Assembly (NCBI RefSeq): GCF_004027225.2
Contig: NC_044277.2
Coordinates: 84,208,283-84,272,282 of the forward strand
Length of the DNA: 64,000 bases
From: Strigops habroptila
Taxonomy: Eukaryota; Chordata; Aves; Psittaciformes; Psittacidae
Direction of reading: 5' to 3'
Shown here piece by piece: positions 1 to 11,339 of the stretch. Under the pieces are notes generated by a model. That model had not been told where the DNA came from. It worked only from the letters and a program-made list of their open reading frames with translations, and did no database searches. The translations under genes and the position numbers were made by a program. Positions within the stretch are counted from its first letter, which is position 1; each line of letters begins with the position of its first letter.

Positions 1-200
1 CGCCCTTTTTATAAAGAAGAGTGGCCCAGTGTAGGCAGGCAGAAGTCGCAGGCGGGGCGGGCTGTCCTGGCAGCAGCCGCTGTGCGGCTGCGGAGCCCGT
101 GCGCGGCCGGGGGCTGGTGACCGGGGACCGGGGACAGGCCCGGCCCCGCGGGTGACCTCCCGGCTTGCAGGGTCCTGCACACCTGCTCCCGGCAGGCCGT
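1..200. other. GC/CpG-rich patch at the left edge
   Basis: The first 200 bases are GC-rich with many CpGs. A TATAAAG lies at 10-16. The patch is cut by the window edge. No exon is recognisable. It may be the end of a CpG island or promoter further left. Confidence 0.4.
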
Positions 201-233
201 GCCCGTGGGGCAGGAGGGGAGTTGGACCCCACC

Positions 234-650
234 TGCAGCGCTGCGTTCAGCTCTGGGGCCCCCAACGCAAGGAGGCCAGAAAGATGCTCCAAGGGCAGGA
301 GCACCTCTCCTGTGAAGGGAGGTTGAAAGAGGTGGGCTTGTTCACCCTGGAGAAGAGAGGGACTTTTTACAACGGCGTGTAGGGATAAGACAAGGGGGAA
401 TGGCTTTAAACTGACAAAAGGTAGATTTAGATGAGATGTAAGGGAGAGATTCTTCACTACGATGGTGGTGAGGCACTGGCACAGGGTGCCCAGAGAAGCT
501 GTGGCTGCCCCATCCCTGGCAGTGCTCAAGACCAGGCTGGACAGGGCTTGGAGCAACTAGTGGAAGGTGTCCCTGCCCATCGCAGGGGGTTTGGAACTGG
601 ATGATCTTTAAGGTTCCTTCCAACCCAAACCAGTCTGTGATTCTATGAAA
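234..650 (+). mobile_element. CR1 LINE 3' fragment
   Basis: Matches the CR1 3' end from 'ttcagctctgggg' through 'gcactggcacagg...cccagagaagctgtgg' to 'ccaacccaaaccag...attctatgaa'. A stretch between 'gagaagaga' and 'gggacttttta' is missing compared with the copy at 29857-30720. Confidence 0.9.
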
Positions 651-1371
651 TGAGACACAGATTTGCCCCTGCACCCAGCCCAGAGATTCTTTGGAGATTA
701 GATTAATCTGGAGCTTGACCAAAGAAGCAGAGTTCACCTTCAAAGTAGGTTAAACCCACAGCGCTGGGAGGTAGTGATGGCTCAGCCACCCTGTTATCTT
801 GACAAGCTGCATCAGGGCAGGGATGAGTGATGCTGGGACAGCCCCAGATGCAGGCAGCCATCCCAGGGAAAACCAAGTGAAACAGGAGCAGGAGGACATA
901 CTTGGCACCTTTCCCTGCCTAATATGAGAGGGGGAAAAAGATGTTTGATAAATTCTGCCAATTTTTGTCCATATGAGGGTGACTGGGATGATAATCTCAT
1001 ATGTAAACTACCATGAACCAAAGAGGAATAAAATGTATAAATGAAGCTGTGAACGTGATTTTTTTTTTTCTTTTTTTTTTTTTGACAGGGGACACAGGGA
1101 ATGAATGTGTGCTGCCCTCCAAGTGTCCATCTCCTTCACAGACTCTCCCATCTTGAGTGGCCTCCCATAATGAGTGGTAGCTCCCCTGCTTGAGGAAAAC
1201 ACACACTGGAGTGGGGATGGTGATCAGCTTTTGCTTCATCCAGAGGAAGGGGAGGTCCTGGCATCCAAACTGGAAGGATTCCCCATGCACTATCAGAGCT
1301 CGTTTGATCCAGGGATTTGCTTTGAGGCCACACTGAGGAATTTGTCTCTAATGTGTACAAGCCAGCACCTT

Positions 1372-1819
1372 TGGAGCAAGGCCAGAGGAGGGCCACAAGA
1401 ATGATTAGGGGGCTGTCCTATGCAGACAGGCTGAGAGAGCTGGTGGTGTTCAGCCTGGAGAAGAGAAGGCTCCAGGGAGACATTATAGCAGCTTCCAGTA
1501 CCTAAAGGTGGCCTACAAGAAATCTGGAGAGGGACATTTTACAAGGGTGTGTAGGGATAGGATGAGGGGGAATGGCTTTAAACTGAAAGAGGATAGATTT
1601 AGATTAGATATAAGGAAGAAGTTCTTTACTGTGAGGGTGGTGAGGCACTGGAACAGGTTGCACAGAGAAGTTGTGGATGCCCCATCCCATTCAAGGCCAG
1701 GTTGGATGGGGCTTGGAACAACCTGGTCTAGTGGAAGGTGTCCCTGCCCATGGCAGGGAGTTGGAACTAGATGATCTTAAGGTCCCTTTCAACCCAAACC
1801 ATTCTATGTTTCTATGATT
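1372..1819 (+). mobile_element. CR1 LINE 3' fragment
   Basis: Starts near 'ggagcaaggccagaggaggg' and ends in 'attctatgtttctatgattc', the CR1 3' tip. It overlaps coincidental open frames with CR1-type sequence. The 5' part is missing. Confidence 0.9.
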
Positions 1820-1959
1820 CCAGGTACTCAGAGGCATTCAGGATGCTTAATTTTTCTGGCATCTCGTATTTAGGTGGGCACAGGAAGGTGTTCGGCACCA
1901 TTCATAGTGCTAGCAATTTCCACCTCCCTGCCACCTCCCTTCTCCTCCTTCGTGCCCTC

Positions 1960-2300
1960 CCCTCCTCTCGCCGCCGGGGAGCCCACGCAGGCCCCGCAAG
2001 GAGCGATGCTCCGGTGCGGGCCCGTAGTGCGGTGCAGGTCAGTGCCGCCAGGGCCGTTCCCCGCCTCCCCGGCGGGCGGCTGTCGCCCCCCAGCGGCCGC
2101 CGCTGGCCTCGGGCGGGCCCCAGGGTCCACTCCCTGTGTGCGGGCTGGCAGGAGCCGGGCGCTCACCCGCCCCACGCACGCCCGCGGAACTCGGGGAGTA
2201 GCCTCCAACCCGTACTCGCTGCCGCCTGCGGCTGTTTAAAACGGGGCGATTGTGCTTTCGGGGATCAGGAGGGGCAGAGGCTGCAGGACGGCAGGTGAAG
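1960..2300. other. CpG-rich island with no assigned gene
   Basis: About 340 bp of strongly GC- and CpG-rich, non-repeat sequence between a CR1 element and AT-rich DNA. It contains GC boxes and many CpGs in both strands. Open frames here have no recognisable family and are expected from GC-rich sequence. It may be an orphan promoter or a distal element. Confidence 0.5.
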
Positions 2301-4328
2301 CGAGGTCAAAAGAAGACGGAGGATGCTCTATGCAGCCATGGGCTAAAGGCTGCACCCCACCGGGGATGCGTGTAACTCACAGCATGGTGAAATGCTGGAG
2401 CGCAAACATACTTCATCTCTGCCTGTACAAAAGACTTGAGAAAGTATGGTGCTTGCCATCAGCTGAGGGATCACTTCTGATGGCAGAAAGGTAGATGAGG
2501 GATCTGCCCACCAAGTAAAATCGCTGCCTTCAGTCTTGCACCAAAAGAGAATGAAGAAAAAAGTGTCCTCCGCATACAGAAAGTAACCTGACATTTCCAT
2601 GTAATATGCTGTGGTTTAACTGGAACAAGTGATACAGAAAACTGGAACAGCCATAACCAACTAGGCGGCCATCAAAGTCTGTCACTGTGCTAGCAACTGA
2701 ATCCAATGCAGCTGGTCCCACAACTGAAAATACATCAGACACCAACATTAAGTAACACAGGAAAACCATCTGGGCAAGCTGCACAGCAATGGCATAGCAG
2801 GATCGATTTTAAAGCCCAGAGGATAAACCAGTGCAGATCTGGTGCAGGAAACAAAGATGCATATAAAATCAGTGGGCTTTTGTAAAGAGAAATTGAAAAT
2901 ACCACTGAATTTGTGTAGGGTTGTATGCAGAAATGGAAGTAAGACCAACTAAATGAACAGAGTGTACTGAGGGCACATAGTAAAATAAAATAGATAGAAA
3001 GGGGTACAGCAAAACTTTATGAGGTTTTCTGTTTGGAATGGATTTAGTAATGATGCCTTTTCCCCCACCAGCTTTACATTCAGCACTTTGCTTTAGGAAT
3101 GATAGCTCCCAGCCTTTGCAAAAGTTTAATAGGGAGATAGTGGTCATGGTTCACAAGAAAGCTTGGTAATACCAAACACAGCTGAGACTGTACCCAAAAA
3201 AGTGAAAAACACAAGGCAAAATCCTAGGCACTGTTTGCTTTAAGCAAGAGTATGAGGGATGAGTCATAGGAAACAAAAACTGTGCCTTGAAGAATGACAA
3301 ATTGGGACTCCAGAAAAAACCAAAACAAAATTACGTGCATTAAACAGTCCTCCTTGTTCTTAACTTACCGTGTCAAATGCATTGCATCTGACCCACATTT
3401 ATGGCTGTAATTGAAGGGAGCGGCATCTTTAAACCAATTATACCACCACCTGAGTGGGTGATTAAAGTGTCACACATTTCCATCACAGTACTGCTTTTTA
3501 CCTTGCTTGTTTGTTCGAGCTCAGTGCAATAAAACAACAGCTAAAAAGACATCCAAAATAATGGCAGTATGTTTTGGGGGAGAAGATGGAAGGAACCAGC
3601 AAGAAAGGCTCAGGATGTATCAAGGAACATGGAATGAGGGCATGAAGTCAGCTAAGAAATCATTACAGTGCTTTCAGGCAGCAGAATAACATGCTGATTA
3701 CTCCAGATCTGATCCTGCAGATCCTTCTGCACACACATTTACCTTTATGTGAGCTGGCCCACAGAAGTTAGTCAGACTAAGTAGGAAGAATTAGCTGTAT
3801 AGAGAATTGGAACTCAATTAGGAATACAAACAGAACCTTGCATGAAACACTCTCCATTGACAAATAGAGAAGCAGGAGCATCAGTCGAGTCTGGCAGTGT
3901 AAAGGACAGATTATTTTCTGGAGATGGCTTTCTCATCCGTGCTTGGGCAACTGGCCAAACGAGCAGGATCCTGCACAGCCTGCTGTTTCTTTCATGGCTT
4001 CCCAGCTGCCCAAGGTACAGTAGGTGCATTATTAACACATGATCCAGAAAAGTTCGCAATGCCTGGCAACGCTGAACTTCCTGACAATCTGAAAGTGGAC
4101 ACCTTTTCCCTGTACCTTTGTATTAACATCAACAGGCTTTCAATAGCAAGCCTGGTTCCTAGTGACCTGCCCACCCGTTTATTTCCTTGGCTCACGAGCA
4201 GGCAAGTTGGAGAGAAGCAAGCAATTGTTCAGAGCCCTGCCTGAGCACGCATGGACAAGCGGGGTGTATGTTTATGTTGTGTGACAGCAAGCAAAGAGAG
4301 AAAGGGCATTGCTGCATTTTTTGCTGAG

Positions 4329-4519
4329 CATCACAGAATGGTTTGGGTTGGAAGGGACCTTAAAAGATCATCCAGTTCCAACCCCCCTGCCATGAGCAGG
4401 AACACCTTCCACTAGAGTAGGTGGCCCCATCCAGCCTGGCCTTGAACACCGCCAGGGATGGGGCATCCACAGCTTCTCTGTGCAACCTGTGCCAGTGCCT
4501 CACCACCCTCACAGTGAAA
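4329..4519 (-). mobile_element. CR1 LINE 3' fragment
   Basis: Plus strand reads 'cacagaatggtttgggttgg' onward to 'cagtgcctcaccaccctcac', the reverse of the CR1 3' end. It is followed by an A-run at about 4562. Confidence 0.9.
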
Positions 4520-7500
4520 ATCTGCAGACATTTTCTATTCCAGAACAAATCATACCCAAAGAAAAAAAAAAAAAAATCCAACAAAAACCTAAATTTGAGT
4601 AACCCCAAATTAATATTTTGAGTGGCATAGGTAAATACAATTATGACAACTACAGGTCCTTTGCCTTACAACGTTCTGGCACAGCTTAAACACTGGTTTT
4701 ATTGAAAGAGCCTGCTGAGATGGTGCCCACGGGTGGGGAATTTGCACCAATGCAGATTAGCAGGCTGCTCCCTGTACAGCCAAAGGCTCTGTAAATGCCT
4801 GTAAATGCCATTGGCTCTGTAAATGCTTGCTAGTGCCCTGTCCAGTGAGGCATTTGTCTACACCACCCACAGCTGTGCTTCCCTGTGTTCAAGGCATTCA
4901 GTGCTTTCTCCCTTCCAGGCCAGCACGTCTTTGCTCTGTGTGCCTTTGTGCCTGCAAGAGCTTTCTAACTTGCCCTAGTCAAAATGACTACAACTGACCA
5001 CCAACTGTGATCTTTCACGTTGTGTCTGTGTTCGGGCCCATGCAAGATACCCACAGACCTCTCCCAAGATAGACAAAATGCCTTGAAAACAACGGTCTTC
5101 TGGAGACTTGCATTGTGCATATAATACTCTGCTACCAACTGCACACCACCATTTATTACTGTCTCATCTGTTTTGCTCGACTTGTTGCCCAACATTGCTA
5201 TCTCAGCAGCAGCTAGCATGCGTCACCAACAATGCTTTAAAAACAATGTTCTGCATGTAAAAAGCATAGGACAAAGTAGCACCCATGAAGCCTGGACAAG
5301 TATTTTCCTCATTTTTACCAGGATGGTGGCAGCGTAACCTGAAAAAACTTTTTCACTGCTTCAGAGTGCATTCCTGAAATGGGAGACTGCCTTTCATCCT
5401 GCCCCTGTTGCAAATGCTACAGGTGTGGAGTGGTTCCTTTTTGGCTGGAAGCACTTGCAGAGCAGAGAATGCTCCTGTAAAATGCTTAAAGCACGCTCAA
5501 CCTGCAATTATGGTTTATTTCATGGGGCTTAATTGTGCTCATCAGGAAAGGCAGTTGGGTGAGATACTCAGATAATATCCTTAGGGTCCAACATAGCAAA
5601 CAGCTCCTGACTTTCAGGCGCCTTTTACTGTACTTGTTCCTCAACTACCTTCACTTTTTATTGAGATAGAGGCCCCATGGTTTCGATTGGAAGAAGGTGA
5701 AACAATAGCATCCAGCTCTGGAAATCCTTCTCTTTGACATCTCTGTTTTGCTATGTGACAACAGGGTCTTGTCTTTACAGCACCTGAGCTGTCTGCCCCA
5801 CTTTTCTTGCAATTTGGGCAGTGCTGCCTATGCCTGCTCTTCCTTCTTTCTGCTACGGAAAAAGGAATCTGACACAAACTTCCCAGTTGAAACAGAAGGT
5901 GAGTGAAGGAGATAGTTTTAGTCTGGAGAAATAAGGCATAGGAAGAGTCTGCTGGACAAGTAGGAACATCCATCTCTGATCCATCAACTTTTATTACACG
6001 TGTTAAAATTTCTCAGACTAAAAAGGGGAAAGCATTTTCTGGTAAATGCTTTGAAAAAAAGACCAACACACCTCGTTTTAAGTGCATTCTTTGAAGCACC
6101 TGTTAGCTTTGAAAAGGATATTCCCCTTCGCTGCAAGTTACCTAGAACATTTAAAATTTGGTTTTAGACTTATGTACATTATTGACAGCTGGTATTGTTA
6201 GAGATCTAACACTTTATTTTGGCCAAGGCAGTTGATTCTCAGTGCTTGGCAGCATGATTTAGTGTCAGTCATGTATACATTGCTTTCGCCCCTTGTGTTT
6301 ATTTGCATTGCTCTAGCAGCACTACTGCAGAACGAACTTCATAGTTAGAACTCGAAAGGTTTAAAATTAACATGGGGATTCCCCTCCAAGCTGAAAACAA
6401 ACTTGTTTTCAACTTAGAAAATATAAGATTTCAGACTGGCTTGGTGGTATCCTACCACAGAGGAGGTTTGGGATTATATTCCTTCATCAAGGTTTCCCCA
6501 AACAGCAAACCTTCCCAATCAGCTTTATGAAATGCTCCCCCCTCCCCTCCAATCAAACTAGACATGCATCTTTGGGGGTTTTTAATAATAATAATAATAA
6601 AAAACCAAAAGTGTAAAAAAAAAAAAAAAACACCACAAGAGAGAGAAAGAAAAAAAAAGGTATTTGCACTTTCCACTTCCTTCAGTGCAAGTTTCTGTCC
6701 AAAAGCTGAACAGCATTACTTCCCCCACTGCAGACCACTACAAAAAGATTAGCCCAGTCAACTTTTTCACCAGTTTAATGCAGCTAGGTTGAAAGAAAGG
6801 AAGTAAGAGAAAGAGGATGGGACGTGTGGCAAGACAGACACCTCACTTAAAGGCTTCTGGCTCTCCCGAGAGTCTCCCCCCAGTGACAGAGGAAAGGAAA
6901 TGACTTCATGAGGTTTTACTACCAGCTTTGACAGTCACACACCCCCCTACTCTTCAGTGTGCTTAGTAGCGGCTGAGCAGGGGTGAAAAAAGAAAAAAGA
7001 AAAAAAAAAAAAAGAAAAAAAAGAAATAAAAAAAGAAAAAAGGAGCTTCCAGGTAATTTAGCATTGTAGCCGAAATCCGATTACAGAGAGGAATGAAGAG
7101 CAATCTACTCTGGCCTGCTACTTCTACTGAAAAGGAAAAATCAGCAGCTCCAGTTGCAACATAGCTTTCTTCTATTTCAAAACATTTATTCTCCAGCATT
7201 CCAAGATTAACATCAGCCCCTCAGCTTTAAAACACATTTTAGATAGCACATACTTTCCTCAATCCGTCTTTGATTCTGTCTCTCTGATAAGTCAACAAGA
7301 ATGTCTTTCTAAGAGATTGAACTTTTGTGATTTTGGATTTACTCTGAGAGGAAGTATCTGAAGGCTATTTTTCCCCTACTATTATCCTGGAGCTGGCTAT
7401 CTACTCGAGCCCTCCTGCCACAAAGCTGAAACATAATACAGTAATTTTCTAGACAGCTGCATGCTCAGTGCTGGTACAGAAAGACAGCTACCCATAACTA

Positions 7501-7810
7501 TTATTTCTATTGTTTTCTGCTAGGAAGAATGAGCATCGCTTGGCTCACCAGGATCCACAAGCACGTCCAGAGAGCACAATCACTAGTTACACGCTGGCAG
7601 CACCCCCTGCAATAAAGGCAGATTTTGTCAATTTAATCCCACTTTCATCATGGTTTGATGACACAGGGTCTGCTGACAATATTCAGTTGAACTCCTTACC
7701 TCTTTCATCTGTTGTACACTTCTGTCCTAAGCTGCTAAAATGAAGGGATATATTGCCCCCTCTGCTGTCCCACAAAATTAAGAAGATCCTGCTGAACTAA
7801 TCCCAGATTT
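4520..7810. other. Intergenic sequence between CR1 and KDSR 3' end
   Basis: No recognisable exon or interspersed repeat. It contains a TAA microsatellite (about 6582-6602), an A-run (about 6616-6631) and a long G/A-rich tract at about 6982-7044 broken by a single T. BCL2, expected somewhere to the left of KDSR, has no exon here. Confidence 0.5.
6982..7044 (+). repeat. A-rich homopurine tract
   Basis: About 60 bases composed almost only of A and G (units such as AAAAAG), with one T at 'gaaataaa'. Low-complexity DNA. Confidence 0.85.
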
Positions 7811-7922
7811 AAATAAAAAAACCAACCAAACAAAAAAACCCAAAAAACAACAAGCCCAAAGCAGAAACAAAACCAAAAACTGAACCCAAAACACCACCAA
7901 CAAAAAACCCACACCAAACCCT
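7811..7922 (+). repeat. C/A-rich simple-repeat tract
   Basis: Imperfect CAAA/CCAA units; almost no G or T on the plus strand. It directly follows (in minus sense) the likely KDSR poly(A) site. Confidence 0.85.
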
Positions 7923-10900
7923 GCAAATGATTTTATCCATCGCTCTTCATCCCCTCAAAGAACTTAGAAGTTACATGCTTTGTTGATTCTCCATTTATTT
8001 CAAGAAATATAAAATATGAAAACTAGTTTACAGTTCTGGCACAAAAATGATGAAGCAATAAGCACAGAGTTTCTTTTTACAAATAATGCTATAGATTTTT
8101 ACCATTTAAAAGTGCCTAGAGTTCTTCACAGCAAATAAAGTTTATCTATATCTTTTTTCTTAGTAAAATATTAAATCTATTTAAATTGCACATGAACACC
8201 TTGGTGAAGTAAACTATATGTAAAGTTACAATAAATCTGTATTTTAAAGCAGACAGTCATTAGAAACTACATGGAAAGGAAAAGACTATCAAAGCCTAAA
8301 TTGAATCTAAGAGATTGATCAAGGAAACAAGAGACAAGACACTGACTGATATGGCACAAGTGATTAAATAATCGACAATTTAACAAAAAGTAATAAAGCC
8401 TATTTGAAGTTCTTCACGGATCTAATACATTGCCAAGACATTTCAATGCAGAGGTTTCGTAACATTTAAACTGGCAAAATAGTTTTTCAGCTGCTAAACA
8501 TTTTTCCACAAGGTTACAAGGCATCTCCTTCACTTAATATTGGACCTTAAAATGAGTATATTGGTAAAGAATGTGCGTAAGAAAAAATTTACACCAAAGT
8601 TTGTTGTTGACAATTTACTATGTTTTGACAATAAAACAGTTGAAAAGTTTATCAGTTAAAATTAACTGCATTAACTCACAACAGCAGAAACTAGAACATT
8701 TTAAAAGCTTATTCTTCACTTGTTCCTTCAAAAACTTGCCTTGTTCCAATTTCCACAGTCGCTGAGGGGTTCAACCTACAGTTTTACTGTCAATACAACC
8801 ACTTAAGAGTATGCAAGATCAGATGTGAGCTGAAGTCTCTATAGATCAGGGCCATAATTTTCACACAGAATTCTTATTCCTCCTTCACAGACACTTGAGC
8901 TGAAATTATATCAGCCATGACCTGGAAGACTCTCTGGTCAAGAAAGAGTGACTAGTGGTGTCCCACTTGAAATATTTTAAAGAGGCCCAGCTGCCACAGT
9001 GTCTTGTGTGCGCTCTGACCTTCTGGATTATGTTTGTAAATGCAAACTCTTTAACACTCCAAACTGAAGATCCAAAAATTCAAGTATCCAAAGTCTTACT
9101 GGTTATAAGTCCTGACCTTCAAGCTTGTGTTGATGTCAAGTAATTTACATAACTATTTCTTTCAAACTAGAGCACAACTGATTTACCCATCTTGGTATCT
9201 CTTGCAGGTGGTCAAAGAGTATTTGATTTTCATCAACGTAAGAATTAACACAGTTAATAGGGTCCCGAAAGCATTGGTCTGTTGCTTTAAGAAACACAGC
9301 AATGTTGACAATGGATGTGTGATAAATGCTCCATTATGTCATTCACATTAAGCAGCACAGGAAACATATGCACACTAGATTTCTTTGCACTGAAGCCCAG
9401 CTGTTTAAAAATGCAGGAATATGCCCTATTCTCAGAATTAGTATAACATTATAGGCATGCACAGCTTCACACATCTGAACAAAATCAAGAGGCAGGACCT
9501 AAAACATTGTCTTTGTGATAAATTCAACAATGCCTCAACTAAAGTCTAACCACTTAAAATGAGAGTGCCAATGTGACCCTCCCCCAAAAATATGTTTGTA
9601 AACCAGGTATTAAAGCAAGTTTGGTCTATGTGAAGAAAAATTGAAAAGTGATCAACCAAATTCAAAGAGGGAAAATAAACAGCCTCAATAAATTATATAT
9701 TCAAGGTTTTCCAGTTAACCACCTATTATTTTTCATCTCAGCTTGAGTAACTCTTCTGAAAAAGATGTAGAGAATATCTTCACAAAAGCAAATGATTTTT
9801 CTCATTTTGTTGTTAAATACTACTTTCAAGTAAGTGAAAGTGCCCGGTTTTATGAGTAATTTTAGATTCAGAGTACTGACTGAAAATGAAAAATATGACA
9901 TTGAAAGCACAGCAGTGCTAACAAATACAAAATACGCAGCTTTTGAAAGAAAAACAGCTCAAGGCACTTGCTATAGTGGTCCATTAAATAAACAGTATAT
10001 ATAGTGCACCCTTAAAACACCATTGTTATGCATCAAGTTTTTTCAGTGTTAAGATTTATTAGAAACAACCACGGGGTTCTGTGTATTCTGAAGCAGTTAC
10101 TGAGCAGCCTTGTTTCATATACTGTAAATGAAACAAACTAGAACTGGGGCATAGAAGGAGAGTATTTTAAATGATTTCTTGCCATGTGGAAGTTTTTCCA
10201 TGCAATGACAAAATTAATGTGGAATGCCGTTCTGATACACAGCCCTCCCCCTCCGCCCCCAAAAGCTACATTCCTGCTACTGGAAGAGCCTGGCATTTTA
10301 ATTACAATTGAATCTATCATCAACTACTAGTTTGGCTCATCATTTGCAGCTTTGAAAAATAATGTGCATAACAGTAGCACTAAGCTACTTTCCTTTCCAG
10401 AACAAAAACTGGCAGATAAGGAAAGTACAGATAAATATCTGTAAAAATTGTACATTATTTCAATGGCTTAAAATGCTGAAAGTCATAATCAACACACTTG
10501 ATACTGGTTTGATTTTTTTTTTGCTCACAACATACTTCAAAGGCCAGAATAGTTACAGACCCGACCACATCTCCTAGCGTTTCTCTGTGGGAACGGGTTC
10601 TTCATCTCCCTTTAGAAAGTATGCATATATTAAACCATACTTTTTAATTACTCCCAGACTGAGAAAGCTTGGATCATACAAATGTTCCTGCCATCCTAAG
10701 GTTTCCACAATTGCATGTTGAATAGAATAAGGAAAGCTGTCACTGACAGAAGGATCTGTAGACTGGCCAAAGGAAAAGTTAACATTCTAAATTAAAAACA
10801 GTCCCAGAACGTTAGCAAAAGGTACCAACTTGCCCAGGGGACTTCAATCTACTTCAGCCCAGTCTGTCATGGTACTTATTTTGCCCATAAGCACCAAAGT

Positions 10901-11219
10901 GAGAAAACTTAAGCATCTGTCCAGAATTACCACACATGGTCCATTCTCAAATTCTACTCTGCAGAATCACTTACAAGTTTCACAGATTCTCTCCAACTCA
11001 GATCACCCCAAAAAATAATCTAATCCTCATTCACACTTTTGCATAGTTTGGCATTTTCTGGAGTTGTACTTCTGTTTTCTTTCATAGCTTTTGAGGGGAC
11101 TCATCTGTCACATATGCAATTACTTCCAGTCTAAATCCTTCAGGAGAAAAACTGAGTCCCACTTAAGCAGCAAGCTGTCCACGACTGTTTGACATTCTTC
11201 TTTCAATTCAAAGTAAAGA
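7923..11219 (-). other. KDSR: Probable KDSR 3' UTR
   Basis: This AT-rich stretch after the stop has no CR1 copy and no convincing exon. On the minus strand an AATAAA poly(A) signal lies at 10060-10055 (UTR about 1.2 kb) and another at 7999-7994 (UTR about 3.2 kb), the second just before a C/A-only simple-repeat tract. The exact end is inferred; alternative polyadenylation is plausible. Confidence 0.55.
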
Positions 11220-11339
11220 TTACTCAGTTTTATCTGCACTTTCGGATTTTTCCCTTTGCATCATGCAGCGACGCACTATGCTGTCAAAACTTCCTAGGTA
11301 AAATAAGCCAATGATGCGAAAAATGCCCATGCAAACAAC
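11220..11339 (-). CDS. KDSR: KDSR coding exon 10 with stop
   Basis: Codes residues 294-332 and the TAA stop at 11222-11220. It begins [20 protein letters not shown], a hydrophobic stretch that probably contacts or spans the ER membrane, and ends in a charged tail (SESADKTE). Acceptor TTCCAG. Confidence 0.96.
   Translation of the reverse strand, partial: VVCMGIFRIIGLFYLGSFDSIVRRCMMQREKSESADKTE

Larger units (their letters stand above)
651..4328. other. Intergenic sequence, left part
   Basis: Apart from the CR1 copy at 1372-1819 and the CpG island at 1960-2300, this stretch holds a T-rich run near 1060-1083 and otherwise ordinary AT-rich DNA. I see no exon, RNA gene or further repeat. Confidence 0.5.

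Noticed and set aside
1771-2298. 175-codon plus frame across the orphan CpG island
   Set aside because: It runs from a CR1 tail into GC-rich sequence and shows no protein family resemblance.
2605-2730. 'ctgtggtttaactgg', reminiscent of avian LTR ends
   Set aside because: The similarity stops after about 13 bases, with no paired LTR or internal retroviral sequence.
1-7900. Search for BCL2 exons
   Set aside because: BCL2 is expected on this side, but none of its recognisable coding motifs appear in any frame.
7735-7926. Minus-strand frame rich in W, F and G; a similar one at 52404-52716
   Set aside because: Translation of C/A simple-repeat tracts; low complexity, not a protein.
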